Origin: Thermocrinis sp.
GTDB taxonomy: Bacteria; Aquificota; Aquificia; Aquificales; Aquificaceae
Assembly: GCA_022759285.1 (NCBI GenBank)
Contig: JAEMPM010000021.1
Span: 1-6,790, forward strand
Direction of reading: 5' to 3'
Length of the DNA stretch: 6,790 nt
In this document: in pieces, positions 1 through 6,503 of the stretch
How positions within the stretch are numbered: the first letter of the stretch is position 1
Layout: each line of letters begins with the position of its first letter
The notes under the pieces: generated by a model
Told to the model about the DNA's origin: nothing
Seen by the model: only the letters and a program-made list of their open reading frames with translations
The model's database searches: none
Position numbers and translations under genes: made by a program

Positions 1-533
1 TTCTCTCTTTTAGCAGACCTCACCACTTTAGCCAATACATATTCTCCATTCCCTAAGTTAATCCTCAAATGCCACTGACCGTCTAAATACACAAGTCTGA
101 GGTTTAGATTACCTGCTTTTGCTTTATCTCCCCTTGAATACAAAATGCCATACCTTCTCTCCTCCCATTCCCGTCTTAGCTTCTCTCTCCTTTTGCCTGT
201 TAGATGCTTCTTACTTAGCTTTTCAAACACAGTCCTTGAACCAAAAATAAGTTTCTTGGGATTTTGACCTCTCTCTATGCACGAGTTCAAAGTTTGCTGT
301 GCCAGAAATATAGCATCATCCGAATACCGTGTGTTTATCTCATACTTTTGGGAGATAACCTTCTTCAGTTCTTTTCTTTCCACTCCCTCCATCAGTCTTT
401 TATAGGCAAACCTGACCATTGAGGAAAACTTTCGCATTAGGTTTAAGACCTTTTCCTTACCTTCGTCTCTATCAAATGCCAATAGGCATTCTACCGTTAT
501 GAAATTGCGTTCATTCTTGTTATTTGTGGGCAT
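1..533 (-). CDS. tnpB: TnpB-family RNA-guided nuclease (transposon accessory protein), N-terminal part
   Basis: Translating the minus strand from the ATG at 531-533 gives 177 uninterrupted codons that leave the window without a stop. The start is backed by a good Shine-Dalgarno (GAGGTG, 540-545) six bases upstream. The protein begins MPTNNKNERN, has a helical basic segment, then a motif LIFGSRTVFEKL at about residues 95-106 and a beta-rich GNLNLRL at 141-147, typical of the N-terminal wedge/REC part of IS605/IS607 OrfB proteins. The RuvC catalytic residues and zinc ribbon would lie to the left and cannot be judged. TnpB proteins are RNA-guided DNA endonucleases, ancestors of Cas12, that help transposon retention. 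The visible part has no frameshift, so this copy may still encode a whole protein. Confidence 0.8.
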   Translation of the reverse strand, partial: MPTNNKNERNFITVECLLAFDRDEGKEKVLNLMRKFSSMVRFAYKRLMEGVERKELKKVISQKYEINTRYSDDAIFLAQQTLNSCIERGQNPKKLIFGSRTVFEKLSKKHLTGKRREKLRREWEERRYGILYSRGDKAKAGNLNLRLVYLDGQWHLRINLGNGEYVLAKVVRSAKRE

Positions 534-539
534 TCTTAG

Positions 540-545
540 CACCTC
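540..545 (-). promoter_or_regulatory. Shine-Dalgarno site of tnpB
   Basis: GAGGTG on the minus strand sits six bases upstream of the tnpB ATG. It decides the start against the in-frame GTG at 540-542, which overlaps the site itself. Its presence suggests tnpB is translated independently of the upstream stub. Confidence 0.6.
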
Positions 546-559
546 TTTGTCCGTAGATT

Positions 560-658
560 TTACTTTATCAACCCTTTCTTCTCGTAGTTTATCAGCGTTA
601 TCCTACTCAATCCGTATATCTCCTTACACTCTTTTACACTCAAAAGCTTAGTAACCAT
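560..658 (-). pseudogene. Truncated IS607 TnpA (serine recombinase) stub, HTH only
   Basis: A 32-codon frame starts at the ATG at 656-658 and stops with TAA at 560-562. It reads MVTKLLSVKECKEIYGLSR and continues through ITLINYEKKGLIK, matching the pattern of the MerR-like N-terminal helix-turn-helix of IS607 TnpA (LSVKEA..LGVSR.TL..WE..GKI). IS607 TnpA is usually around 200 residues; the whole serine-recombinase domain is absent here. A one-base shift at the end joins the frame to VKSTDKEVLR and then directly to TnpB, so the stub could be the remnant of a deletion or of an HTH-TnpB fusion broken by a single indel. Too short for most gene callers. It could also be an unrelated small HTH peptide. 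Confidence 0.55.
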
Positions 659-691
659 GTTATGCTATAAATATACACCTTTAAACAAAAA

Positions 692-1714
692 TTAGCAACT
701 GTTTTGCACCTCCTCCTTTAGTTCCTTTGCCAGTTCTGTTAAAAGTTTTTGTAGTTTTCCGCTTGGGTTTTTTGGCACTTCAATACGGAAGGTGATAACA
801 AGATTTCCTTCTGCGGAAAAGCCCATACCGGGAATGGTCTTAGTAGAACCGCACTCGGTCCCTGGTTGAACGAAAATCTCCAATTCTTTACCCTCGAGGG
901 TTTTTATCTTGGTGGTTCCACCCAAAACCGCCAGAGGAAAGGATATTAACTTTTCTGTGTGTAAATCCTTACCCACCTTTTTAAAGATGGGATGGGGTTT
1001 TAGGGAGATTCTCAGATAAAGATCTCCGGGTTCTCCGCCTCTTTCTCCCTGATGTCCCATGCCTATTACCTTTAGAACATCCCCTTCGTCGGTGCCTGGC
1101 GGAATGTTTACCTTAACGGTGCTGTGCTTGGCTACCCTACCACTACCTGCACAGACGGGACAAGAATTCTTTACTATGTAGCCCTTACCTTTGCATACAG
1201 AACATGATCTTGGAAAACTGAAGATTCCGCTTGCCCTTTTACCTGTTCCCTTGCAGGCTGGACAAGGCTCTTTTACCAACTCACCCACATAACCTTTGGC
1301 ACCACATTGAGGACAGTCTATCCATCTTTCGTACTCTATTAGCTTTTCGGTGCCGATGTATGCCTCCTCTAGGCTAAGCTCAAGCTGAAGCCTTATGTCT
1401 TGTCCTCTCTTTGGTTTTGATGCTCTTTTCATACCTTGCCAGACGCTCTCCAAAAATTCCTGTATATACTCCATAAAATCCCTGTAGCCCTTTTCATCTC
1501 CACTTTTCAGTAGTTGGTCATACTGCTGTCTCTTTTCTTCGTCCGAAAGGACATAGTATGCTTCGTTGATCTCTTTGAACTTTTCCTCCGCCTTAGGGTC
1601 TGGGTTAACGTCTGGATGCCACTCCTTTGCAAGCCTTCTGTATGCTCTTTTGATTTCCTCTTTACTTGCGTTTTTATCTACACCCAAAATCTGATAGTAA
1701 TCTTTAAAAGCCAT
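692..1714 (-). CDS. dnaJ: DnaJ-type co-chaperone (Hsp40) with zinc region, reduced G/F region
   Basis: Cytosolic Hsp40 that delivers unfolded clients to DnaK and stimulates its ATPase. The 340-residue protein has a J domain at about residues 4-70 with the HPD motif at 33-35, which is needed for DnaK activation. Four zinc-binding cysteine pairs follow at C134/C137, C151/C154, C171/C174 and C185/C188; the first repeat reads CPQCGAKG rather than strict CxxCxGxG, but its cysteines are kept. The C-terminal substrate-binding and dimerisation domains occupy about 195-330 (VNIPPGTDEGD, GDLYLRI). The linker at 71-105 contains few Gly and Phe, unlike the classic G/F region, which accounts for part of the shorter length compared with E. 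coli DnaJ (376). No dnaK or grpE is adjacent. The ATG at 1714 puts the J domain right at the N-terminus; no clear Shine-Dalgarno is seen in front of it. Confidence 0.95.
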   Translation of the reverse strand: MAFKDYYQILGVDKNASKEEIKRAYRRLAKEWHPDVNPDPKAEEKFKEINEAYYVLSDEEKRQQYDQLLKSGDEKGYRDFMEYIQEFLESVWQGMKRASKPKRGQDIRLQLELSLEEAYIGTEKLIEYERWIDCPQCGAKGYVGELVKEPCPACKGTGKRASGIFSFPRSCSVCKGKGYIVKNSCPVCAGSGRVAKHSTVKVNIPPGTDEGDVLKVIGMGHQGERGGEPGDLYLRISLKPHPIFKKVGKDLHTEKLISFPLAVLGGTTKIKTLEGKELEIFVQPGTECGSTKTIPGMGFSAEGNLVITFRIEVPKNPSGKLQKLLTELAKELKEEVQNSC

Positions 1715-1757
1715 GAGTGAATATTCTAAGCCTTTCTGTGCTATGATAACTGATTGA
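1715..1757. promoter_or_regulatory. Short divergent control region between dnaJ and the ABC exporter
   Basis: Only 43 bp separate the two divergent start codons, so both promoters must lie within it or reach into the opposite gene. Minus-strand TAGAAT (1723-1728) is a possible -10 for dnaJ and plus-strand TATGAT (1742-1747) a possible -10 for the exporter; neither has a convincing -35 at 17 bp. Both would place transcription starts within a few bases of the start codons. No CIRCE-type inverted repeat is visible. Confidence 0.3.
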
Positions 1758-3440
1758 ATGGAACATTTGGTTTGGGCAATTAAACGGCTGAGGAACTATT
1801 ATCATTACATCCTCTTAGCTCTCTTTGGGGTACTTTTGGAATCGGTTAGCACTGCGGGCATAAGTTTTATGGTAAAGAAATTAGTGGATGAGGGTATGCT
1901 ACTAAAAAGCTGGGAGGGATTGACCTTTGGGACCCTTCTTCTGACTGGGCTTGCCCTTGCTCAGCAGTTAGGAAACTTCCTCGTGTCTTACTACACCAAC
2001 GCTTATGCAGAAAAGGAGGCAAAGGAATTAAGATGTCTGATTTTTGAAAAGCTTTTAAAGTCTTCCTTTTTGTCTGTAAGGGGCTATTCTCTTGCAGAAT
2101 ACACCACACGAGTACTTTCGGATCTAAAGCTCTACAGGGACCTAATAGGCTCTTCTGTGGTAAAACTGGTTAGGGATCCGGCTACTGTTCTTTTGCTCTT
2201 TGGTGTGCTTTTATACAGGGATTGGAAGCTGACCCTTACCTTGCTTGCACTCTTGCCCATTATAGCCATCTCGGTGGAGTACTTTGGAAGAAAAAAGGGA
2301 AAACACCTCAGAAGATCCCAAGAGTCCTTGGAGAAGCTCGTAAACAAGCTTGGGGATGTGTTTAGAGGTTATGAAAGCATAAAGACCTTGCCTGCCCAAG
2401 AATTACTTTTTGGTTGGTTCAGAGACATAAACGAAAAAGCCTACAAAGCAAGCTTGAGGATGATATTGTATTCATCTTTTAACTCCGCCTTCAACTTTAC
2501 CGTGGGCTATTTGGCAACTGCCTTTCTTTTGTTTTACGGTGGTTTAAAGGTCCTTGAGGGAAGCTTGACCTTTGGGGAGCTCGTATCTTACCTTACCGCC
2601 CTTATGTTAATCCAAGTGCCATTGGTGGAAACCCAAAAGGGAATAGTAGAAGTAAAGGCAAGCCTGCCAGTAGTCCAAAGGCTCAGGCAAGTGTTAGACC
2701 TTGAGGAAGAGATGGAAAAGGGGGTGGAGTTTATTGGTCTGAAAGAGGGTATAAACGTCCAAAGGCTCAGTGTATCTATTGATGGGAGAGATATTTTAAA
2801 GGAGGTTAGTTTCTCTATGAGAAAGGGAGAGAGGGTGGCGGTAATGGGAAGCACGGGTAGTGGTAAGAGTACACTGCTTAGGGTTCTTTGCGGTTTTGTG
2901 CCCTACGAGGGACAAGTCTATTACGATGAAAAGGAACTTAGAGAAATTAACCTTAGCACACTGCGTTCTAAAATTGCCTATCTTTCTCAGGAAAGTTTTG
3001 TTCTTTCGGGGACAGTCAGAGAGAATCTCCTTATTGCTAATCCTAATGCAACGGAGGAGGAAATGTGGGAAGCCCTTCGACTTTCTGCGTGCAACTTTGT
3101 GAAAAGCCTTGATGAGATAGTGGATAAGGAAAGTCGTATGCTCTCGGGTGGAGAAAGTCAAAGGTTGGCGTTGGCAAGGCTATTTTTGAAAAAACCCGAA
3201 GTCCTTCTTTTGGACGAGGCAACCTCCGCCCTGGATGCCCAAACGGAAAGCTTTGTGCTAAAAAATCTCTTTGAAAAATTTCCCGATACCACCTTCATCG
3301 TGGTAGCTCACCGCTTTTCTAACATATTAGCCTGCCAGAGGGCTTTGGTTTTGAAAGATGGAGAGCTTATCTTTGACGGCGAGCCCAAGAGGGCTATTGA
3401 GGTCTTTCTCTCAGAGGACCTCCAGGTAGATGCCTTTTAA
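1758..3440 (+). CDS. MsbA-like ABC exporter half-transporter (fused TMD-NBD)
   Basis: Inner-membrane ABC exporter that probably works as a homodimer and flips or exports a lipid, lipopolysaccharide precursor or peptide; the substrate cannot be told from sequence. The first ~310 residues hold about six membrane segments (near 15-37, 56-78, 131-153, 155-175, 240-262, 272-290). The nucleotide-binding domain has Walker A GSTGSGKST at 364-372, the Q-loop Gln411, signature LSGGESQ at 462-468, Walker B VLLLDEA with Asp486 and catalytic Glu487, D-loop SALD at 490-493 and the switch His518, so ATP hydrolysis should be possible. The length, 560 residues, is close to MsbA (582). The A-loop aromatic is replaced by Ile (about 341) and the exporter X-loop (TxVGExG) is degenerate. 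An in-frame TGA lies directly before the ATG at 1758 and there is no Shine-Dalgarno. Its 3' end overlaps the convergent methyltransferase gene. Confidence 0.9.
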   Translation: MEHLVWAIKRLRNYYHYILLALFGVLLESVSTAGISFMVKKLVDEGMLLKSWEGLTFGTLLLTGLALAQQLGNFLVSYYTNAYAEKEAKELRCLIFEKLLKSSFLSVRGYSLAEYTTRVLSDLKLYRDLIGSSVVKLVRDPATVLLLFGVLLYRDWKLTLTLLALLPIIAISVEYFGRKKGKHLRRSQESLEKLVNKLGDVFRGYESIKTLPAQELLFGWFRDINEKAYKASLRMILYSSFNSAFNFTVGYLATAFLLFYGGLKVLEGSLTFGELVSYLTALMLIQVPLVETQKGIVEVKASLPVVQRLRQVLDLEEEMEKGVEFIGLKEGINVQRLSVSIDGRDILKEVSFSMRKGERVAVMGSTGSGKSTLLRVLCGFVPYEGQVYYDEKELREINLSTLRSKIAYLSQESFVLSGTVRENLLIANPNATEEEMWEALRLSACNFVKSLDEIVDKESRMLSGGESQRLALARLFLKKPEVLLLDEATSALDAQTESFVLKNLFEKFPDTTFIVVAHRFSNILACQRALVLKDGELIFDGEPKRAIEVFLSEDLQVDAF

Positions 3441-4586
3441 GTACAGTGTGTTTGGCATCTGAAGGATCCAAGGATGGTCTAAGTCCTGAAAGCTTTCACC
3501 CACCACCCGCACCTGCTTTTTAACATCCTTGCAGGCTTCCAGTATAACAGATAAAAGATGTTCCCTTTGAATATGGAAGGAGCAGGAGTATATGGCAAGG
3601 TATCCTCCCGGTTTGGTGATCTGGAGCCCTCTAATGCAGAGTTCCTTGTAGCCTCTCATGGCGTTTTCTACTGTGGCCTTTGTCCGAGCAAAGGATGGTG
3701 GATCTATGACAACCACATCAAACTTTTCTCCAGCCTTTTGGAGCCTTCTCAAAAAGTGAAAGGCATTGTCCTCTACCCACTCTATGCCATCAATTTGGTT
3801 CAGTTTGGCGTTCTCCTTTGCCAAGTTTAGAGCCTTCTCGGAAAGGTCTACTGCAATCACTTTGCTGGCACCCTTCTTTTTCATGCTTAGGGCAAAGCCA
3901 CCCGTATGACAAAATACATCCAAACAAACATCTCCGGGTTTCACCAAGTCTCTTATCATCTTTCTCGCCCTTCTTTGGTCCAAGTAAAAGCCCGTCTTTT
4001 GTCCCTTTATCACATCCACAAAGAACTCCAGATCCTCCTCCCATATCTTTATGCGTTCGGGCACTTCTCCATAGAGAACCCTTTCTTCTGCAGAAAAGCC
4101 CTCTATGTTCATGGCGTAATTGCTAACCCGTAGGTATATACCCTTTGGCTGTAGAACCTCCACGAGGGCTTCTTTAACCCAATCGGTCAGTTTCCACATG
4201 CCATAGGTGGTGACTTCCATCACCGCGTACTCATCATAGACATCCACTATGAGCCCCGGCAGAAAGTCCCCTTCCGAATGAACGAGCCTGTAGGCGTTGC
4301 TTTTCAGTTGAAGCCTTTTCCTGTACTCGAGGGAAGACTTTATTCGTTCTTTTATGAGTTCCTTGCTTGGCACCTCCCCTTCGTTGAAAGAGAGAAATCT
4401 AACCATTATCTTGGTGTTTGGATTTATGTATCCGTAGCCTAAAAATCTCTTTTTTGAGTCCAGTACCTTTACTAAGTCTCCCGGCTTTGGATTACCCTTT
4501 ATTTCTTCAATCTCTAAGTTATAAACCCACTGAAAGTACGCCTTTATCTTCTTTTCTACTCCGGGTTTAAGCCTTACTTCAATCAT
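3411..4586 (-). CDS. rlmI: RlmI-type 23S rRNA (cytosine-5) methyltransferase, PUA + class I SAM domain
   Basis: Predicted cytosolic SAM-dependent methyltransferase that makes a 5-methylcytosine in 23S rRNA (C1962 for E. coli RlmI). The 391 residues comprise an N-terminal PUA-like RNA-binding domain (about 1-75), a central segment with the family signature LPGLIVDVY, and the motif GQKTGFYLDQR at 195-205. The Rossmann methyltransferase domain follows with SAM-binding motif I LDVFCHTGGFA (D223-A232), motif IV DPPSF (295-299) and motif VI YSCSFH with Cys335 as the candidate catalytic nucleophile. The length fits RlmI (396). It is last in the operon; its ATG overlaps the end of the DJ-1-family gene by 8 bp (ATGATTGA), so translation is probably coupled. 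The exact target base could differ (the Thermus homologue RlmO acts on another cytosine), so the symbol is by family membership. Confidence 0.87.
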   Translation of the reverse strand: MIEVRLKPGVEKKIKAYFQWVYNLEIEEIKGNPKPGDLVKVLDSKKRFLGYGYINPNTKIMVRFLSFNEGEVPSKELIKERIKSSLEYRKRLQLKSNAYRLVHSEGDFLPGLIVDVYDEYAVMEVTTYGMWKLTDWVKEALVEVLQPKGIYLRVSNYAMNIEGFSAEERVLYGEVPERIKIWEEDLEFFVDVIKGQKTGFYLDQRRARKMIRDLVKPGDVCLDVFCHTGGFALSMKKKGASKVIAVDLSEKALNLAKENAKLNQIDGIEWVEDNAFHFLRRLQKAGEKFDVVVIDPPSFARTKATVENAMRGYKELCIRGLQITKPGGYLAIYSCSFHIQREHLLSVILEACKDVKKQVRVVGESFQDLDHPWILQMPNTLYLKGIYLEVL

Positions 4587-5133
4587 ACTTCACAAGCATT
4601 CTCTTTGCTACTTCCCTTGCCTTCTCTTTGCCTTCTAGCTTTTCCAAGAGCTTTAGACCAAACTCTAGGGCGGTGCCAGGTCCCTGACTGGTTATAACCC
4701 TTTCATCCTCCACCACGGACATATCCACAAAGACTGCGGGCTTTATTTCCTCCACTAGGGTAGGATAGACTGTTGCTTTCTTACCCTCCAAAATTCCAAA
4801 CTTTGCCAGGGCTGTGGGTGCGGCACATATGGCAGAGATGTATTTGCCTTTCTCCTCCATTGCTTTCACAAGCTTTTCTACCCTTGGATCCTGCTTTAGC
4901 TTTTCCACTCCACCCGTACCACCCGGAAGTATCACCATATCAAGTTCATCTGGGTTTAACTCATCTACGCTGACATCGGGTACGATCCTTACATTTCTGG
5001 CACTTGGAACGGGATCCTTTGTTAGCCCTGCGATAATTACCTCTACTCCACCCCTTCTTAGCACATCAATGGGTGCAACAGCTTCCACTTCCTCAAAGCC
5101 CTCCGCTAGCAAAATAGCTACCTTCTTTGCCAT
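4579..5133 (-). CDS. DJ-1/PfpI-family protein (YajL/ThiJ-like)
   Basis: A 184-residue single-domain protein of the DJ-1/PfpI superfamily, thought to act in protein or metabolite repair (deglycase or glyoxalase activity is claimed for several members) or as a redox chaperone. It has the conserved N-terminal AEGFEEVEAV, where Glu17 matches the DJ-1 Glu18, the turn LPGGTGG at 69-75 and the nucleophile elbow AICAAPTAL with Cys103, equivalent to Cys106 of human DJ-1. The position of DJ-1 His126 is a Tyr (ATVYPTL), as in bacterial YajL-like members, which argues against PfpI-type protease activity. The start has the best Shine-Dalgarno in the window, AAGGAGG, six to seven bases before ATG. It overlaps rlmI by 8 bp and follows the permease gene by 12 bases. 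Confidence 0.9.
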   Translation of the reverse strand: MAKKVAILLAEGFEEVEAVAPIDVLRRGGVEVIIAGLTKDPVPSARNVRIVPDVSVDELNPDELDMVILPGGTGGVEKLKQDPRVEKLVKAMEEKGKYISAICAAPTALAKFGILEGKKATVYPTLVEEIKPAVFVDMSVVEDERVITSQGPGTALEFGLKLLEKLEGKEKAREVAKRMLVKYD

Positions 5134-5140
5134 GGCGAAA

Positions 5141-5147
5141 CCTCCTT
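5141..5147 (-). promoter_or_regulatory. Strong Shine-Dalgarno of the DJ-1-family gene, overlapping the permease stop
   Basis: AAGGAGG on the minus strand is complementary to the 16S anti-Shine-Dalgarno and lies seven bases before the ATG at 5131-5133. The first two A residues belong to the TAA stop of the upstream permease (5146-5148), so ribosomes terminating there stand on the next initiation site. Among genes of this operon it is by far the strongest site, suggesting the DJ-1-family protein is made at the highest level. Confidence 0.7.
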
Positions 5148-6066
5148 ACTTAATAATTTCTTTCTCTCTGACCCTTGGATCAATGTAGGCCAGCAGTAAA
5201 TCCGCCAAAAGGTTTCCTATAAGTAGCATTATAGTACCAATGTACAGCCCACCCATCACCAAAAAGAGGTCCGTAGAAAGCACCGCATCAAGCATCAAAG
5301 AACCAAGTCCAGGCCAGCCTACGATGATCTCCACAAGCGCAGCACCTGAAAGAAGCCCTGCAATCTCGTAACCTATTAGCGTAGTAAAAGGGTTCATAGC
5401 ATTCTTTAAGATATGCTTTGTAAAAGCCCAACCTTTGAGCCCTTTGGACCTAAGAAGTTGCACCATAGGAGAGTTTAAAACCTCTATGACGGAGCTTCTC
5501 ATGAGCCTTATAAGCCCCGCAGAGGATATTAAAGTCAGCGTGACTATGCCCACCACCAAACTTTGCCATCCACCCAGCTGGAAAAAGCCGCTTTTAGACA
5601 AAAAGAGCAACAGCAAAAAGGCTAAGAAAAAGGACGGAAAGGACATAAAAACGTAAGAAAAAAGCCTTATGATTTTGTCCGTCAGGCTTCCCTCTTTCAT
5701 GCCCGCCAAAAAGCCCAAGGGAACCGCCAAAAGCCAGGACAACAAAGCAGAGGGAACTGTCAGGAGGAGGGTGTTTCCGATTCTCTCCTTTATTAGGGCT
5801 AAAACGGGTGCGTTGTACTGAAGGGAGATGCCAAGGTCAAAGACCAATGCAGACTTTAGCCACTTAAGATATTGAATGAGCAAAGGCTGATCTAAGCCAT
5901 ACTGTTTTCTGAGAAGCTCTATGGTCTGAGGTGATACCTGAGGGTTGAGCTTTAGCTGGGCAAAGGGATCCGTGGGTGAGAGCTTTATGATCAAAAAGGA
6001 AATAAAGGTCACCCCAAGCAGTGTTAAAAAACCCTGAACCAACCGAACGATAATAAACTTAGCCAT
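5146..6066 (-). CDS. DppB/OppB/NikB-type ABC transporter permease
   Basis: Integral inner-membrane subunit of a peptide- or nickel-type ABC importer; the substrate is not determinable. The 306 residues carry the typical plan of this family: first membrane segment at about 11-30, a periplasmic stretch with DLGISL (77-82) and PVLALI, then five more segments (about 98-120, 134-156, 168-187, 230-249, 266-295). The EAA-type cytoplasmic loop that contacts the ATPase lies at 200-227 (QLLRSKGL...NAMNP), followed by GWPGLG at 250-255 and the C-terminal DPRVR. Length is normal (about 305-340). The start codon shares one base with the stop of the DUF1232 gene (TAATG) and has no Shine-Dalgarno, so expression depends on coupling. 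The partner permease (DppC), ATPases and binding protein are not in the window. Confidence 0.92.
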   Translation of the reverse strand: MAKFIIVRLVQGFLTLLGVTFISFLIIKLSPTDPFAQLKLNPQVSPQTIELLRKQYGLDQPLLIQYLKWLKSALVFDLGISLQYNAPVLALIKERIGNTLLLTVPSALLSWLLAVPLGFLAGMKEGSLTDKIIRLFSYVFMSFPSFFLAFLLLLFLSKSGFFQLGGWQSLVVGIVTLTLISSAGLIRLMRSSVIEVLNSPMVQLLRSKGLKGWAFTKHILKNAMNPFTTLIGYEIAGLLSGAALVEIIVGWPGLGSLMLDAVLSTDLFLVMGGLYIGTIMLLIGNLLADLLLAYIDPRVREKEIIK

Positions 6067-6428
6067 TAGAAGTAATTCGCTACAAAGAAGGGAGTGCTCT
6101 CAAAGTACCTCTTTATCTCTTCCCTATGTTTCTCCTTTACATACTTAACGAGCTTATAGTCATCCCACAGACCTATGATAGGGATAAAATCTGGGATTGA
6201 ATCCCTTGGTTCCACAAAGTATAAAAGGGCGGATATCATATCTTTCCTCGCGTCCTCTTTCAAAGGAAAATCCTGATCTAGAAGAATCCTTAGCAATAGC
6301 TTAACATCAAGGATGAGGTTCCTAACATACTCCATGGTAGGAGGAGTTTTTTCTAACTTTCTCTCTACCAAAGCTTTAAGTTCAAGAATGTCTGTATCCC
6401 TGTAATACTTCTTAAGCTTCTCCTCCAT
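6066..6428 (-). CDS. DUF1232 (YkvA-like) protein
   Basis: A 120-residue protein whose C-terminal half matches the DUF1232 pattern: ALLYFVEPRDSIPDFIP at 67-83 followed by IIGLWDDYKLV (84-94), the conserved IPD..P..G..DD core. The family function is unknown; members are small, often membrane-associated and widespread in bacteria. The N-terminal 60 residues are charged and helical with no signal peptide. It is the first gene of the operon. The ATG at 6426-6428 is preceded by a purine-rich GGGAAGG (6434-6440) with five bases spacing, supporting this start. Its TAA overlaps the permease ATG by one base. Confidence 0.85.
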   Translation of the reverse strand: MEEKLKKYYRDTDILELKALVERKLEKTPPTMEYVRNLILDVKLLLRILLDQDFPLKEDARKDMISALLYFVEPRDSIPDFIPIIGLWDDYKLVKYVKEKHREEIKRYFESTPFFVANYF

Positions 6429-6503
6429 GTGAGCCTTCCCTAATGGATTCAGCTATTCGCCCATACAAAACCCACATAGGGTAGTATGAAGGAACAAGTA
6501 TAG

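Larger units (their letters stand above)
1..658 (-). mobile_element. IS607-like element, 5' part (tnpA stub + tnpB), runs off the left edge
   Basis: Two minus-strand reading frames in the order expected for IS607 (small HTH-containing tnpA, then tnpB) occupy this stretch. The family is assigned from the MerR-like helix-turn-helix stub placed directly upstream of a TnpB-type frame; IS605-type elements instead carry a Y1 transposase. The serine recombinase catalytic domain of TnpA is missing, so the copy looks internally deleted. The promoter-side end must lie between the stub and the dnaJ stop at 692-694, a gap of only 33 bp, but I cannot define the exact terminus; IS607 elements make no target duplication that would mark it. 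The other end, and any guide-RNA region at the tnpB 3' end, lie outside the window. Confidence 0.68.

Noticed and set aside
1715..1757. CIRCE/HrcA heat-shock operator in front of dnaJ
   Set aside because: The conserved TTAGCACTC-N9-GAGTGCTAA inverted repeat is not present in or near the gap.
2796..3161. Minus-strand open frame of 121 codons inside the ABC exporter
   Set aside because: Overlaps the conserved Walker A to signature part of the exporter and has no recognisable protein features.
3818..4126. Plus-strand open frame of about 100 codons inside rlmI
   Set aside because: It is antisense to a well-supported methyltransferase gene, is rich in Pro, Ser and Leu, and shows no family motif; a shadow frame.
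4814..5188. Plus-strand open frame of 124 codons opposite the DJ-1-family gene
   Set aside because: Low-complexity Ser/Thr-rich translation that mirrors Lys/Glu-rich coding on the other strand; no Shine-Dalgarno or domain.
6443..6484. Short plus-strand ATG frame (13 codons) in the operon leader
   Set aside because: No Shine-Dalgarno, very short, lies antisense to the operon leader; no evidence that it is translated.
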